In this document: positions 18,425-25,651 of the stretch, in pieces | How the letters are laid out: every line of letters begins with the position of its first letter | Numbering within the stretch: position 1 is the stretch's first letter | From: Catellatospora tritici | GTDB taxonomy: Bacteria > Actinomycetota > Actinomycetes > Mycobacteriales > Micromonosporaceae | Length of the DNA stretch: 64,000 nt | Assembly (NCBI RefSeq): GCF_019083965.1 | Contig: NZ_JAHRCY010000017.1 | Location: 124,001 to 188,000, forward strand | Direction: 5' to 3' | Program-made: the position numbers and the translations under genes | Notes under the pieces: model-generated | What the model was told of the DNA's origin: nothing | Databases searched by the model: none | Seen by the model: only the letters and a program-made list of their open reading frames with translations

Positions 18425-19126
18425 ATGTTCCTGACCGATCACGCCCTTCGGCGCATCGCCGCCGCCACCAACGAGGTCCTGCCCGATCAGCTGTGGCGCT
18501 ACGACACCGCCGCCGAAGACGCCGTCGGCGACCTCGCCCGCCTGCTGCACAAGACCGCACGGGCCTACAACGCCACCACCACCTACCTCGACAGTGCGGT
18601 CCCGAAGCTGACGGCCCGCCCCGAACTCCGAACCGCCGGCCAACGCGAAGACCTGTCCGGCATGCTCGCCGCGATCGAGCGGCACCACGTGCTGGCCGAC
18701 GTGCTCCTCGACGCCTACATGGCATGGCGCAGGCACCGCACGATCAGCGGCGGCGACGAGCAGCACCTGCTGCTATACCCCGGCGACCCGGCCCACGGCG
18801 TGATCACCCTGTCACGCACCTCGCCCCGCTTCTGGCGCGCGACCGCCGACACCGAAGCCGCCAAGGCATTCGGCGTCCCCTACGCCGACCGAATCGTCGG
18901 GCTGATCGCCGAGACCCCGGACGGGAAGTACGAGGCCACGGCCTGCAGCAGTCAGGCACATGCCGAATCCGGGTCGCCCATGTCCTACCGGCTTCCCGAC
19001 CGCGACGACCTGACCACCGCCTGCCGCTCGCTGCTGCGCTGGTGGCAGCTGCGGCACTCGGCCGCCTGGCGCAGCCGCACCCCCGACCAGCTCGACCCGA
19101 CCGAGCTGGACCAGCTCGCCGCCTAG
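18425..19126 (+). CDS. ICE-associated protein of unknown function
   Basis: 233 residues from ATG 18425, preceded by an AAGGAGA Shine-Dalgarno. The protein is soluble and alpha-helical in its first half (DHALRRIAAATNEVLPDQLWRYD, RLLHKTARAYNATTTYLDS). A central region has GVITLSRTSPRFWRATADTEAAKAFGVPYADRIVG. No family was recognised. The N-terminal organisation (a helix containing AAEDAVGDLARLLHKTARAYN) parallels that of the next gene (LPQAAINLRHARTQLL), so the two may be distant relatives. The following start lies 9 bases after its stop, so the pair is co-translated. Confidence 0.75.
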   Translation: MFLTDHALRRIAAATNEVLPDQLWRYDTAAEDAVGDLARLLHKTARAYNATTTYLDSAVPKLTARPELRTAGQREDLSGMLAAIERHHVLADVLLDAYMAWRRHRTISGGDEQHLLLYPGDPAHGVITLSRTSPRFWRATADTEAAKAFGVPYADRIVGLIAETPDGKYEATACSSQAHAESGSPMSYRLPDRDDLTTACRSLLRWWQLRHSAAWRSRTPDQLDPTELDQLAA

Positions 19127-19135
19127 GAGGCCAAC

Positions 19136-19726
19136 ATGATCAGCATTGATGCGGTGGGCCGCTGGATCACCCAGCTCACCGGCCGCACCCTCGACCAGCA
19201 CGCCGCCGACCCGATCCCCGCCGCCGCCGACCTGCCGCAGGCCGCCATCAACCTTCGCCACGCCCGCACGCAACTGCTGCTCACCGTCGACCGGCTGCGG
19301 ACCGCGCTGATCAACGAGGACGACCTGTCCGGCACGATCGCCGCCGTCACCGGGCCGCTGGACGGCATCGAGCAGCTGGGCCGCGAATACCGCTACGCCC
19401 GCAACTGGGCCGAGGCGCTCATCGGCGACGCCGACCGCGCCGCGTACGCCAAGGAGAACGCCGGAAAGCCGCTGCGGCGGCGCTACGTCAACCCCGGCGA
19501 CACGATCCTCGTCATCCTGCCCCACACCAACTCGTGCCGCCAGCGGCAGCTCGCTGGACGGCGCACCCGTGTGCGGGTCGGCCGGGCCGACGCCGAGCTC
19601 GACCTGATGGTCGGTCCCGGGCAGCTGCGCCTGGCCCACGCCGACGCCGGGATCTACCACGACCCGGCCCACGGCTTCTACGTCCTGGAGCCCGCGGCCG
19701 ACGAGCCCGCCGCCTCCGGCGACTGA
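19136..19726 (+). CDS. ICE-associated protein of unknown function
   Basis: 196 residues, with a strong GGAGG Shine-Dalgarno 6 bases before ATG 19136. The first half is helical (DAVGRWITQLTGRTLDQHAAD); the second is beta-rich (RRRYVNPGDTILVILPHTN, RVRVGRADAELDLMVGPGQ, AGIYHDPAHGFYVLEP) and could be a small beta-barrel. No signal peptide or catalytic motif. It follows the previous gene by 9 bases and is followed by two hairpins. Function not recognised. Confidence 0.75.
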   Translation: MISIDAVGRWITQLTGRTLDQHAADPIPAAADLPQAAINLRHARTQLLLTVDRLRTALINEDDLSGTIAAVTGPLDGIEQLGREYRYARNWAEALIGDADRAAYAKENAGKPLRRRYVNPGDTILVILPHTNSCRQRQLAGRRTRVRVGRADAELDLMVGPGQLRLAHADAGIYHDPAHGFYVLEPAADEPAASGD

Positions 19727-19730
19727 CCCC

Positions 19731-19749
19731 GGGCGGCCAACCGCCGCCC
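19731..19749 (+). terminator. Small hairpin after ICE gene
   Basis: GGGCGGC (19731-19737) pairs with GCCGCCC (19743-19749); 5-base loop, directly after the stop codon. Confidence 0.5.
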
Positions 19750-19848
19750 ATCTAGGCCACCGGGCCGCCATCACAGCAACCCCATCACGGCAGCGCATAG
19801 CTCCACGCGCCTGCCGCGACGACTGCTGCCCGCGACCCGGCGCACCAC

Positions 19849-19874
19849 AGCCCGGCACACCAGCGTGCCGGGCT
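19849..19874 (+). terminator. Hairpin upstream of acidic protein gene
   Basis: AGCCCGGCAC (19849-19858) pairs with GTGCCGGGCT (19865-19874) over a 6-base loop; perfect 10-bp stem ending about 35 bases before the next ATG. Confidence 0.6.
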
Positions 19875-19908
19875 GCCAACCCACAAGTCCCAGAGAGGGG
19901 ACACCACC

Positions 19909-21318
19909 ATGCAAGAGCACGACCTGTCCACCATGACCCCCGCCACGCGGGCCGTCTTCGACGCCCTGCACTACCTCGGCCAGGGCAACGTCCACGAGCT
20001 GGCCGAGCAGTCCGGCAAGGCCCGCTCCACCGTCGACAAGGCGATCAAGGCCCTGGCCGACGCCAGTCTGATCGTCCCGGTCGACACCGACGCCGACGCT
20101 GCTGAGGGCGTTCCCACCCGGTGGACCATGGCCGAGGGCGTCGCGGAGAGCGTCACCGCCGACGACACCGACACCGACACCGACACGGGCGCGGAGAGCG
20201 GACTCGGTGACGGCGACCCCGCCGGCGACGACGAGCCCGACCTCGGCGACGGCAACGAAGAGGACAAGACCACGGCCGACGAGCCCCAGCCCGGCACCCA
20301 GCCGGACGACGACGCCACCGAGACCGACGAAACCCCGCAGGCCGACGCCGACGCTGAGAACAGCGACGACGACACCGACGAGGACTCGGGCGAGGACGAG
20401 GACGACGAGACGGAGACCGACTCGGACGAGGACGACACGGAGACCGACGACGACTCGGACGACGACGAGGACGACGAGGACGACGAGGACGAGCCCGCAC
20501 AGGGCAAGGCCCGGGTCACCGTGGTCCAGCCGAGCCGTCCAGGTGACCGCAAGGTGATGGCGATCAAGGGCGTGCTGGCCGAGTTCGGTGACGACGGCGC
20601 GACCCTGGACGAGATCGTCGCGGAGAGCGGCATCGGGCACCCGACTGCCTCCCGGCTGCTGACCGCGATGGAGCAGGCCGACGCCGCCCGCCGCCTGCCC
20701 GGCACGCCGGGGCGGTGGATCGCCGGACCGACCAAGGCCAGCGATGTGGACCCGAACCCGGAGCCGCCCCGCTGCCCGGTGTGCTTCCAGGTGGTTAAGG
20801 GACTGTCCGAGTCGCCGGAGGCGGTCGCTCAGATCATGCCCCTGGTCCGCCCGGACGGGACGCTGCACGTGGTGGCCGAGGACGGCACAGCCCACGTGGT
20901 GACGCTGCCCAAGCGGATGCCCATCCGCACGGCGGGTTTCGCGACGGCCGGGCCGGTGCGCCGCACCGACGTCACCGTCAACGCGGACGGCAGCCAGCCG
21001 TTCGCCAAGGGCGAGCTGGAGCGGCTGACGTTCGACACGCTCAAGGCCAACGCGGGCCGCACGATGACCCCGCAGGAGATCGCCACCGAGATCAGCGCCC
21101 AGCTCGGCGGACGGGCCGTCAGCTCCGGGGCGGTGCGCAACAACTGCGGCAAGCTCGGTTCGGCCGGCCGCATCCTCATGGTCTCCGAGTCGCCGTGGGC
21201 CTTCCAGTTCCCGCTGCCCGCCGAGGGCAACGGCGACGCCGACCAGGACGACGACGCCACCGAGGACGCTGCCGTCCTCACGGCCGAGGCCGACGACGCC
21301 ACGGGCGAGCAGTCCTGA
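19909..21318 (+). CDS. Acidic winged-helix protein with long Asp/Glu/Thr linker
   Basis: 469 residues, with Shine-Dalgarno GAGAGGGGA before ATG 19909. Residues 8-65 form a MarR-like winged helix (ATRAVFDALHYLGQGNVHELAEQ). Residues about 80-200 are almost entirely D, E, T, S, G and P, with runs such as DDDEDDEDDEDE. A second winged helix (KVMAIKGVLAEFGDDGATLDEI) spans about 220-275, then a CPVCF pair, and a third (MTPQEIATEISAQLGGRAVS) about 375-425. The tail is acidic again. The layout suggests a DNA-binding regulator with a DNA-mimicking or disordered spacer. No known family name is recognised. The next small gene encodes a single helix-turn-helix domain like the third one here. Confidence 0.75.
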   Translation: MQEHDLSTMTPATRAVFDALHYLGQGNVHELAEQSGKARSTVDKAIKALADASLIVPVDTDADAAEGVPTRWTMAEGVAESVTADDTDTDTDTGAESGLGDGDPAGDDEPDLGDGNEEDKTTADEPQPGTQPDDDATETDETPQADADAENSDDDTDEDSGEDEDDETETDSDEDDTETDDDSDDDEDDEDDEDEPAQGKARVTVVQPSRPGDRKVMAIKGVLAEFGDDGATLDEIVAESGIGHPTASRLLTAMEQADAARRLPGTPGRWIAGPTKASDVDPNPEPPRCPVCFQVVKGLSESPEAVAQIMPLVRPDGTLHVVAEDGTAHVVTLPKRMPIRTAGFATAGPVRRTDVTVNADGSQPFAKGELERLTFDTLKANAGRTMTPQEIATEISAQLGGRAVSSGAVRNNCGKLGSAGRILMVSESPWAFQFPLPAEGNGDADQDDDATEDAAVLTAEADDATGEQS

Positions 21319-21325
21319 CGGCACT

Positions 21326-21354
21326 GCCGGGGTCGGGCGATGCCCGGCCCCGGC
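21326..21354 (+). terminator. Hairpin after acidic protein gene
   Basis: GCCGGGGTCGGGC (21326-21338) pairs with GCCCGGCCCCGGC (21342-21354) with one G-T wobble and a 3-base loop. Confidence 0.65.
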
Positions 21355-21374
21355 CGCGCCGAGCGGAGGCAACC

Positions 21375-21623
21375 ATGTCCGACCCGCCATCCCTGGCCGA
21401 AGTCGTCATCGAATTCCTGGCCCAGCAACCCGGCCAGGCGTTTACGCCCCGGCAGATCGCCGAAGGCGTCAGTGCCCGCCTCGACGGCCGACACGTCGGC
21501 GTCGGTGCGGTCATCACCACCTGCCTGCACCTTGCCGCCCAAGGCCGCCTCGTGCAGGCCAGCCCGGCACCGAAGACGTTCGCGCATCCCGTGCGAGCCG
21601 AGGACCCGTCCGGGCAGCAGTAA
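21375..21623 (+). CDS. Small winged-helix protein
   Basis: 82 residues from ATG 21375, with a GGAGG Shine-Dalgarno. The sequence SLAEVVIEFLAQQPGQAFTPRQIAEGVSARLDG, then VITTCLHLAAQGRLVQ, is a single winged helix closely parallel to the third winged helix of the preceding acidic protein (FTPRQIAEGVSARL against MTPQEIATEISAQL). It probably arose by duplication of that domain. It may bind DNA alone or pair with the larger protein. It is flanked by hairpins on both sides. Confidence 0.7.
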   Translation: MSDPPSLAEVVIEFLAQQPGQAFTPRQIAEGVSARLDGRHVGVGAVITTCLHLAAQGRLVQASPAPKTFAHPVRAEDPSGQQ

Positions 21624-21641
21624 CCCCGTCACATCCCTTTC

Positions 21642-21670
21642 AGGGGCCGAGCCGTCACGGCTCGGCCCCT
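21642..21670 (+). terminator. Strong hairpin before DUF932 gene
   Basis: AGGGGCCGAGCCG (21642-21654) pairs perfectly with CGGCTCGGCCCCT (21658-21670) over a 3-base loop; 13-bp stem. Confidence 0.7.
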
Positions 21671-21698
21671 ACCTCCATGTCTGCAAAGGAGAACCCCT

Positions 21699-22688
21699 GT
21701 GGCACATGAACTTGAGACCTTCGCCAACGGCCAGACGGCCTTCGCCAGTGCCCGTTTGTCCGCGTGGCACCAGCTGGGCACCGTCACCCAGGACACGATG
21801 AGCGCCCACGAGATCATGGGCGCCGCCCTGCTCGGCAACTGGGGCGTGCGCACCATCCCGGTGCGCGGCATCGACGTCGTGGACGGCATCGAGATCCCGA
21901 TCCTGGCCGACGACCGGCGGATGACCGTGCGCCGCAACCCGGTCACCGGCGACACCGAGTATCTGGGCATCGTCGGCACCGACTACGAGGTCATCCAGAA
22001 CGAGCAGTGCGCCGAAATGCTCGACAGACTGGTCGATCAGGTCGGCGGCGCGCACTTCGAGACCGCGGGCAGCCTGCGTAAAGGCAAGAGCGTGTTCGTC
22101 ACGCTCAAGCTGCCGAACGCGATGGAGATCGCCGGAGTCGACCGGATGGACCTGTATCTGATCGGTACGACCTCCCACGACGGCACCGCTGCGCTGCGCG
22201 TGGACGCTAGCCCCATCCGGGTGGTGTGCGCCAACACCCAGCGGGCGGCCTTCCAGCACGCGGTAGGCCACTACACGTTCCGGCACACCTCCAACGTCAA
22301 CTCCCAGATCAGCCAGGCCCGCGAGGCCCTCGGTCTGATGTGGAAGTACATGGGCGAGTTCGAGAAGGCCGCCGAGCGGATGCTCCAGACCTCGCTGACC
22401 AACCGCGAGTTCGAGAAGATCATCGCGCAGGTGTGGCCGGTCGCCGACAACGCCTCGGACAAGACCAAGGCCAACGCCCGGGAGCGGCTCGGCACGCTCA
22501 AGTACCTGATCACCGAGGCCGACACGCAGAAGGCCATCAAGGGCAGCCGGTGGGCCGGATACCAGGCCATCACCGAGTACCTCGACCACTTCCAGGCCGC
22601 CAAGGACGCCACCACCCGCGCCAACCGGGTCATCACCGGCAAGACCGGCGAGCTGAAGCTGGTCGCGTTCGACCTGCTCAAGGTCTGA
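21699..22688 (+). CDS. DUF932 (phage/plasmid-like) protein
   Basis: 329 residues from GTG 21699, set by the AAGGAGA Shine-Dalgarno. The pattern SARLSAWHQLGT, the internal GTDYEVIQNEQCAEMLD, FVTLKLPN, and the motif RVVCANTQRAAFQHA match the DUF932 family (phage/plasmid-like protein), common on actinobacterial ICEs, plasmids and phages. The role is not established; these proteins are thought to affect DNA recombination or plasmid maintenance. Length is normal and the gene is intact. It is bounded by hairpins. Confidence 0.85.
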   Translation: MAHELETFANGQTAFASARLSAWHQLGTVTQDTMSAHEIMGAALLGNWGVRTIPVRGIDVVDGIEIPILADDRRMTVRRNPVTGDTEYLGIVGTDYEVIQNEQCAEMLDRLVDQVGGAHFETAGSLRKGKSVFVTLKLPNAMEIAGVDRMDLYLIGTTSHDGTAALRVDASPIRVVCANTQRAAFQHAVGHYTFRHTSNVNSQISQAREALGLMWKYMGEFEKAAERMLQTSLTNREFEKIIAQVWPVADNASDKTKANARERLGTLKYLITEADTQKAIKGSRWAGYQAITEYLDHFQAAKDATTRANRVITGKTGELKLVAFDLLKV

Positions 22689-22707
22689 CCCCGCCCCCTC
22701 CCTTTCC

Positions 22708-22743
22708 GCCGGGGCGGCGGTCACCTTCGGTTGCCGCCCCGGC
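22708..22743 (+). terminator. Hairpin after DUF932 gene
   Basis: GCCGGGGCGGC (22708-22718) pairs perfectly with GCCGCCCCGGC (22733-22743); 14-base loop, 20 bases after the stop. Confidence 0.65.
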
Positions 22744-22798
22744 CCGTCGCGAACGGACCGAACATGACCCACACCATCGGATGCCGCTGGAGCGGCCG

Positions 22799-23200
22799 AT
22801 GATCCCGCACATCCGCCATCCCCGCGACGAGCGCCAAGCCGTTTGCGGCATACCCGCCGACCAGGTGACCCGGTGGGAGACGGAGGACCCGCCGCGTTCG
22901 GAGTACGCCTGCGAGGACTGCCTGACGCTCCTGGAAGACGCGGCCCGGCCCGACGACTACCAGCACCCGATCGGCGACGCGACCCTCATCGACTCGCTGC
23001 GCACGATCGTCGCCCACCGTCAGCACGCCAAGATCGACGGGGTGCTGGTCGACACGTGGTCGGCCGAGGTGACCGTGACCGTCTGGGACCGGCTCAAGGA
23101 CCGGCACCGGCAACGGCTGCTCACCCTGCCGTCGCACGAGCTGATCCTGCGCTGCGTCGCGATCTACAGCCGCCTCACCGGCAAGGCGGACGGCCGATGA
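22799..23200 (+). CDS. Small ICE protein, possibly zinc-binding
   Basis: 133 residues from ATG 22799; ATG 22781 is an alternative adding six residues. GGAG lies about 7 bases upstream of the chosen start. The early region has C-x(n)-CEDC (QAVCGIPAD and YACEDCLTLLE), which could bind zinc. A helical C-terminal half follows (LIDSLRTIVAHRQHAKID, DRLKDRHRQRLLTL). The stop overlaps the next start (ATGA), so it is coupled to the ParB-like gene. Function not recognised. Confidence 0.65.
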   Translation: MIPHIRHPRDERQAVCGIPADQVTRWETEDPPRSEYACEDCLTLLEDAARPDDYQHPIGDATLIDSLRTIVAHRQHAKIDGVLVDTWSAEVTVTVWDRLKDRHRQRLLTLPSHELILRCVAIYSRLTGKADGR

Positions 23201-23637
23201 CCGAGCCGCCCCGGGAGCAGTGGTTCCACTACAACGTGTGGGTGTTCGCGGTGCACACCGCGATGGCGCTGATCGCCGACGCACCCCGCCCCACCCGGCC
23301 CCTCGACGTGCCGACGTGGGCGCAGGCGTACGGCCTGACCCGCATCGACAACCCGACGCCGCACACGATCGGGCTGCTCGGCCCGGACCCGGACGGCTTC
23401 GACCGCGACTACGCCATGGGCACCGACCTAGTCCAGCCGGTCATCGTGGCCCACCTGCTCATCGACGGCGTGGAGCCCTCACCGCTGCTGATCGACGGCA
23501 CCCACCGGCTGTACCGGGCCTGGCGCGAAGGCGTCCGGCAGCTGCCCGCGTACGTCCTCACTGTCGCCGAGAGCCGCCAGGTCCAGGAGGACCTGCGGCT
23601 CGGCCCCGGGCGGACCTGGCTCGCCCCGCCGCGCTGA
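23197..23637 (+). CDS. ParB/sulfiredoxin-like domain protein
   Basis: 146 residues. The stretch VIVAHLLIDGVEPSPLLIDGTHRLYRAWREG matches the ParB/Srx signature (a hydrophobic strand, IDGxHRL, then a helix), at about residues 85-120. It lacks the helix-turn-helix of a true partition ParB, so it is a minimal ParB-fold protein. Such domains bind CTP or ATP or act as nucleases or sulfiredoxins. It begins in ATGA overlap with the preceding gene and is followed by an exceptionally long hairpin. Confidence 0.65.
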   Translation: MTEPPREQWFHYNVWVFAVHTAMALIADAPRPTRPLDVPTWAQAYGLTRIDNPTPHTIGLLGPDPDGFDRDYAMGTDLVQPVIVAHLLIDGVEPSPLLIDGTHRLYRAWREGVRQLPAYVLTVAESRQVQEDLRLGPGRTWLAPPR

Positions 23638-23662
23638 CCGCGGCTCACCACTCCACCCCTTC

Positions 23663-23707
23663 GTACGCCTCGCAAGCCGCCCACAGCCGGCGGCCTGCGA
23701 GGCGTAC
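23663..23707 (+). terminator. 19-bp stem hairpin
   Basis: Bases 23663-23681 (GTACGCCTCGCAAGCCGCC) pair with 23689-23707 with a single G-T wobble; 7-base loop. It is the longest hairpin in the window and has no T-run. Confidence 0.7.
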
Positions 23708-23730
23708 CCGTCTGTCATCGGAGAACCGCA

Positions 23731-24057
23731 ATGGACTACATCCCGCCCGCCCAGCGGCTGTGTGACTGCCGCTGCCCGCTGCACCACCGGCTTGTGCGCA
23801 CCGTCTTCAACGAGCGCGGCTGCGCCTGCACCATCACCGGCGCCACCCAGCCGATGACCCTGCTGATCGAGCAGTGGCGCTGTGCGCTGTTCCTCACCAC
23901 CGAAGGCATGCACTTCGTCAACGCGATCGAGGGCGGCCAGTGGGACTGGGCCGAATCCGGCCGACTTGACCCCAGCTACGACGGCTTCCCCATGGGACAG
24001 CTGCTCGAACACCTCATGCACGCCTCCCAGATCGCCATCAGCAACACCGACCGCTAA
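23731..24057 (+). CDS. Cys-rich small protein, paralogue 1
   Basis: 108 residues from ATG 23731 (GGAG Shine-Dalgarno). The N-terminus has CDCRCPLHHRLV, then CAC, followed by TQPMTLLIEQWRCALFLTTEGMHFV and a tryptophan-rich GGQWDWAESG. The Cys/His set looks like a metal knuckle. The next gene has the same plan (CDCRCPIHDGQP, CHC, SQPMTLL, WHGTLWFVPAL, GHWDWRY), so the two are tandem paralogues. Family and role are unknown. Confidence 0.75.
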   Translation: MDYIPPAQRLCDCRCPLHHRLVRTVFNERGCACTITGATQPMTLLIEQWRCALFLTTEGMHFVNAIEGGQWDWAESGRLDPSYDGFPMGQLLEHLMHASQIAISNTDR

Positions 24058-24079
24058 CCCACATACCGACCAGCTCAAG

Positions 24080-24114
24080 GTGGGCCGCCCGCGTGGGCGG
24101 CCCACGGCCCTTTT
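24080..24114 (+). terminator. Rho-independent terminator
   Basis: GTGGGCCGCCC (24080-24090) pairs perfectly with GGGCGGCCCAC (24095-24105), loop GCGT, followed by TTTT at 24111-24114. Confidence 0.8.
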
Positions 24115-24140
24115 CGTGCTTCACCACCAAGGAGACAGCT

Positions 24141-24482
24141 ATGCACCGCACCTACCGCAGCCCCTACGAGCGTCCCTGCGACTGCCGATGCCCCATCCAC
24201 GACGGGCAGCCGCGCGCCGTCTACAACGACCCGGGCTGCCACTGCCTGGCCACCTGCGCCAGCCAGCCCATGACCCTGCTCGCCCCGCAGATCGGCGGCG
24301 CCCTGTTCCTCAACTGGCACGGCACCTTGTGGTTCGTCCCGGCGCTGGAACCCGGGCACTGGGACTGGCGCTACGCCACCCCGGTCGACCTCGGCCACCC
24401 CGTCGATCCTGCCGCCGACCTGATCGCCGACTTCCTCCACCAGACCCACGAAGGACTGCTTCCGCTGATCCACCGCATGTAA
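24141..24482 (+). CDS. Cys-rich small protein, paralogue 2
   Basis: 113 residues from ATG 24141, with an AAGGAGA Shine-Dalgarno. It shares with the preceding gene the CDCRCP knuckle, a second CHC motif, the strand TQ/SQPMTLL and the WDW motif, in the same order and spacing. Residues between these anchors differ widely, so the duplication is old. A terminator with six Ts follows. Function unknown; both are soluble. Confidence 0.75.
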   Translation: MHRTYRSPYERPCDCRCPIHDGQPRAVYNDPGCHCLATCASQPMTLLAPQIGGALFLNWHGTLWFVPALEPGHWDWRYATPVDLGHPVDPAADLIADFLHQTHEGLLPLIHRM

Positions 24483-24502
24483 CCCGAGCCTTTGCTCGTT
24501 CC

Positions 24503-24539
24503 CGCCGGCCGCGCACCCGCGCGGAGCCCGGCCTTTTTT
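24503..24539 (+). terminator. Rho-independent terminator with T-run
   Basis: CCGCGC (24509-24514) pairs with GCGCGG (24519-24524); outer GCCGG and CCGGC bases extend the stem; TTTTTT at 24534-24539. Confidence 0.75.
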
Positions 24540-24562
24540 GTTTTCACCGAAAGGCATACGTC

Positions 24563-25651
24563 ATGACCAAAGCCATCATCGGCATCGTCACCGTCGTCAT
24601 CATCGGCTGCTTCGGCCTGCCCATGCTCCTGCTGTCGGCCGTCATGGGCGGCCCCGGCGCCTGCGGCAGCACCACAGGCGTCTCCGCCGCGCTGGCGTCC
24701 GGGCAGCCACCCAGCGTCGGAAGCTGGGACGCCGAACAGCTGGAGATCGCCGCGACCATCATCGACGTCGGCGTCTCCAAAGGCGTACCCCAGTGGGGAT
24801 GGACTGTCGCCCTGGCCACCGCCATGCAGGAGTCCGGGCTGCGCAACCTGCCGTTCCTCGGCGACCGCAACGACCACGACTCGATCGGGGTGTTCCAGCA
24901 GCGGCCCAGCCAGGGCTGGGGCACCGTCGAGCAGCTGGCCAAGCCCGAGTACCAGGCGGGCAAGTTCTTCGACAAGCTGTTGACCATCAGTGGCTGGCAG
25001 ACCATGCCGCTGACGAAGGCTGCCCAGGCCGTGCAGATCTCGGCGTTCCCCGACGCGTACGCCAAGTGGACCGACGACGCGATCAACCTCGTCCAGCAGC
25101 TGACCAGCACCCTGGCCGACTGCGCGGCCGACGCGCTCGCCGCCCTGCCGGACGGGTTCACGCTGCCGCTCAACACCCCGCCGCAGGTGATGACCGCGAT
25201 CTTCTGGGCGGTCGGGCAGCTCGGCACCCCGTACCACTTCGGCGGCAGCTGTAGCGACCCGCACTCCGGCGACCCCGACAAGCAGTGCGACTGCTCCTCG
25301 CTCATGCAGCAGGCGTACCGGGCCGCCGGAGTCTCCATCCCACGGGTGACCACCGACCAGGTCCACGCCGGGACCGAGATCACCGACCCGGCACAGCTGC
25401 TGCCCGGCGACCTCATCCTCATCCCCGGCAGCGAGGGCACCATGTCCAACCCGCGACACGTCGGCATGTACCTCGGCCAGGGCCTGATCATCCAAGCCCC
25501 GCACACGGGGGACGTCGTGAAGATTTCCCGCCTTTCGGGATGGATTGATCAGATCGCTTCGATCCGAAGGATCGTCGAAGTCGGAAGCCACGGAAAGGCA
25601 GGTCCCGCGATTGCCTTCGTCAGGGGCGTCGAGACCGACCAATCGGCGTGA
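24563..25651 (+). CDS. NlpC/P60 peptidoglycan hydrolase, VirB1-like
   Basis: 362 residues from ATG 24563 (AAAGG Shine-Dalgarno). An N-terminal membrane segment (IGIVTVVIIGCFGLPMLLLSAVMG) anchors it. Residues about 60-190 resemble a lytic transglycosylase-type domain (WTVALATAMQESGLRNL, DSIGVFQQRPSQGWG). Residues about 210-345 are an NlpC/P60 domain with the catalytic Cys in CDCSSLMQQAYRAAG and the His in NPRHVGMYLG. Such two-domain hydrolases open the cell wall for the T4SS. The 3' end overlaps the convergent helicase gene by 32 bases. The final 30 residues (after AGPAIAF) vary from the usual family ending, perhaps because cargo was joined here. Confidence 0.88.
   Translation: MTKAIIGIVTVVIIGCFGLPMLLLSAVMGGPGACGSTTGVSAALASGQPPSVGSWDAEQLEIAATIIDVGVSKGVPQWGWTVALATAMQESGLRNLPFLGDRNDHDSIGVFQQRPSQGWGTVEQLAKPEYQAGKFFDKLLTISGWQTMPLTKAAQAVQISAFPDAYAKWTDDAINLVQQLTSTLADCAADALAALPDGFTLPLNTPPQVMTAIFWAVGQLGTPYHFGGSCSDPHSGDPDKQCDCSSLMQQAYRAAGVSIPRVTTDQVHAGTEITDPAQLLPGDLILIPGSEGTMSNPRHVGMYLGQGLIIQAPHTGDVVKISRLSGWIDQIASIRRIVEVGSHGKAGPAIAFVRGVETDQSA

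Noticed and set aside
20153-20735. Arg- or Ser-rich frames opposite and beside the acidic linker
   Set aside because: They arise from the repetitive GAC/GAG codons of the real gene and have no start signals.
19771-21390. 539-residue minus-strand frame
   Set aside because: It is the mirror of the acidic winged-helix gene, with Val/Gly-rich low-complexity sequence and no domain.
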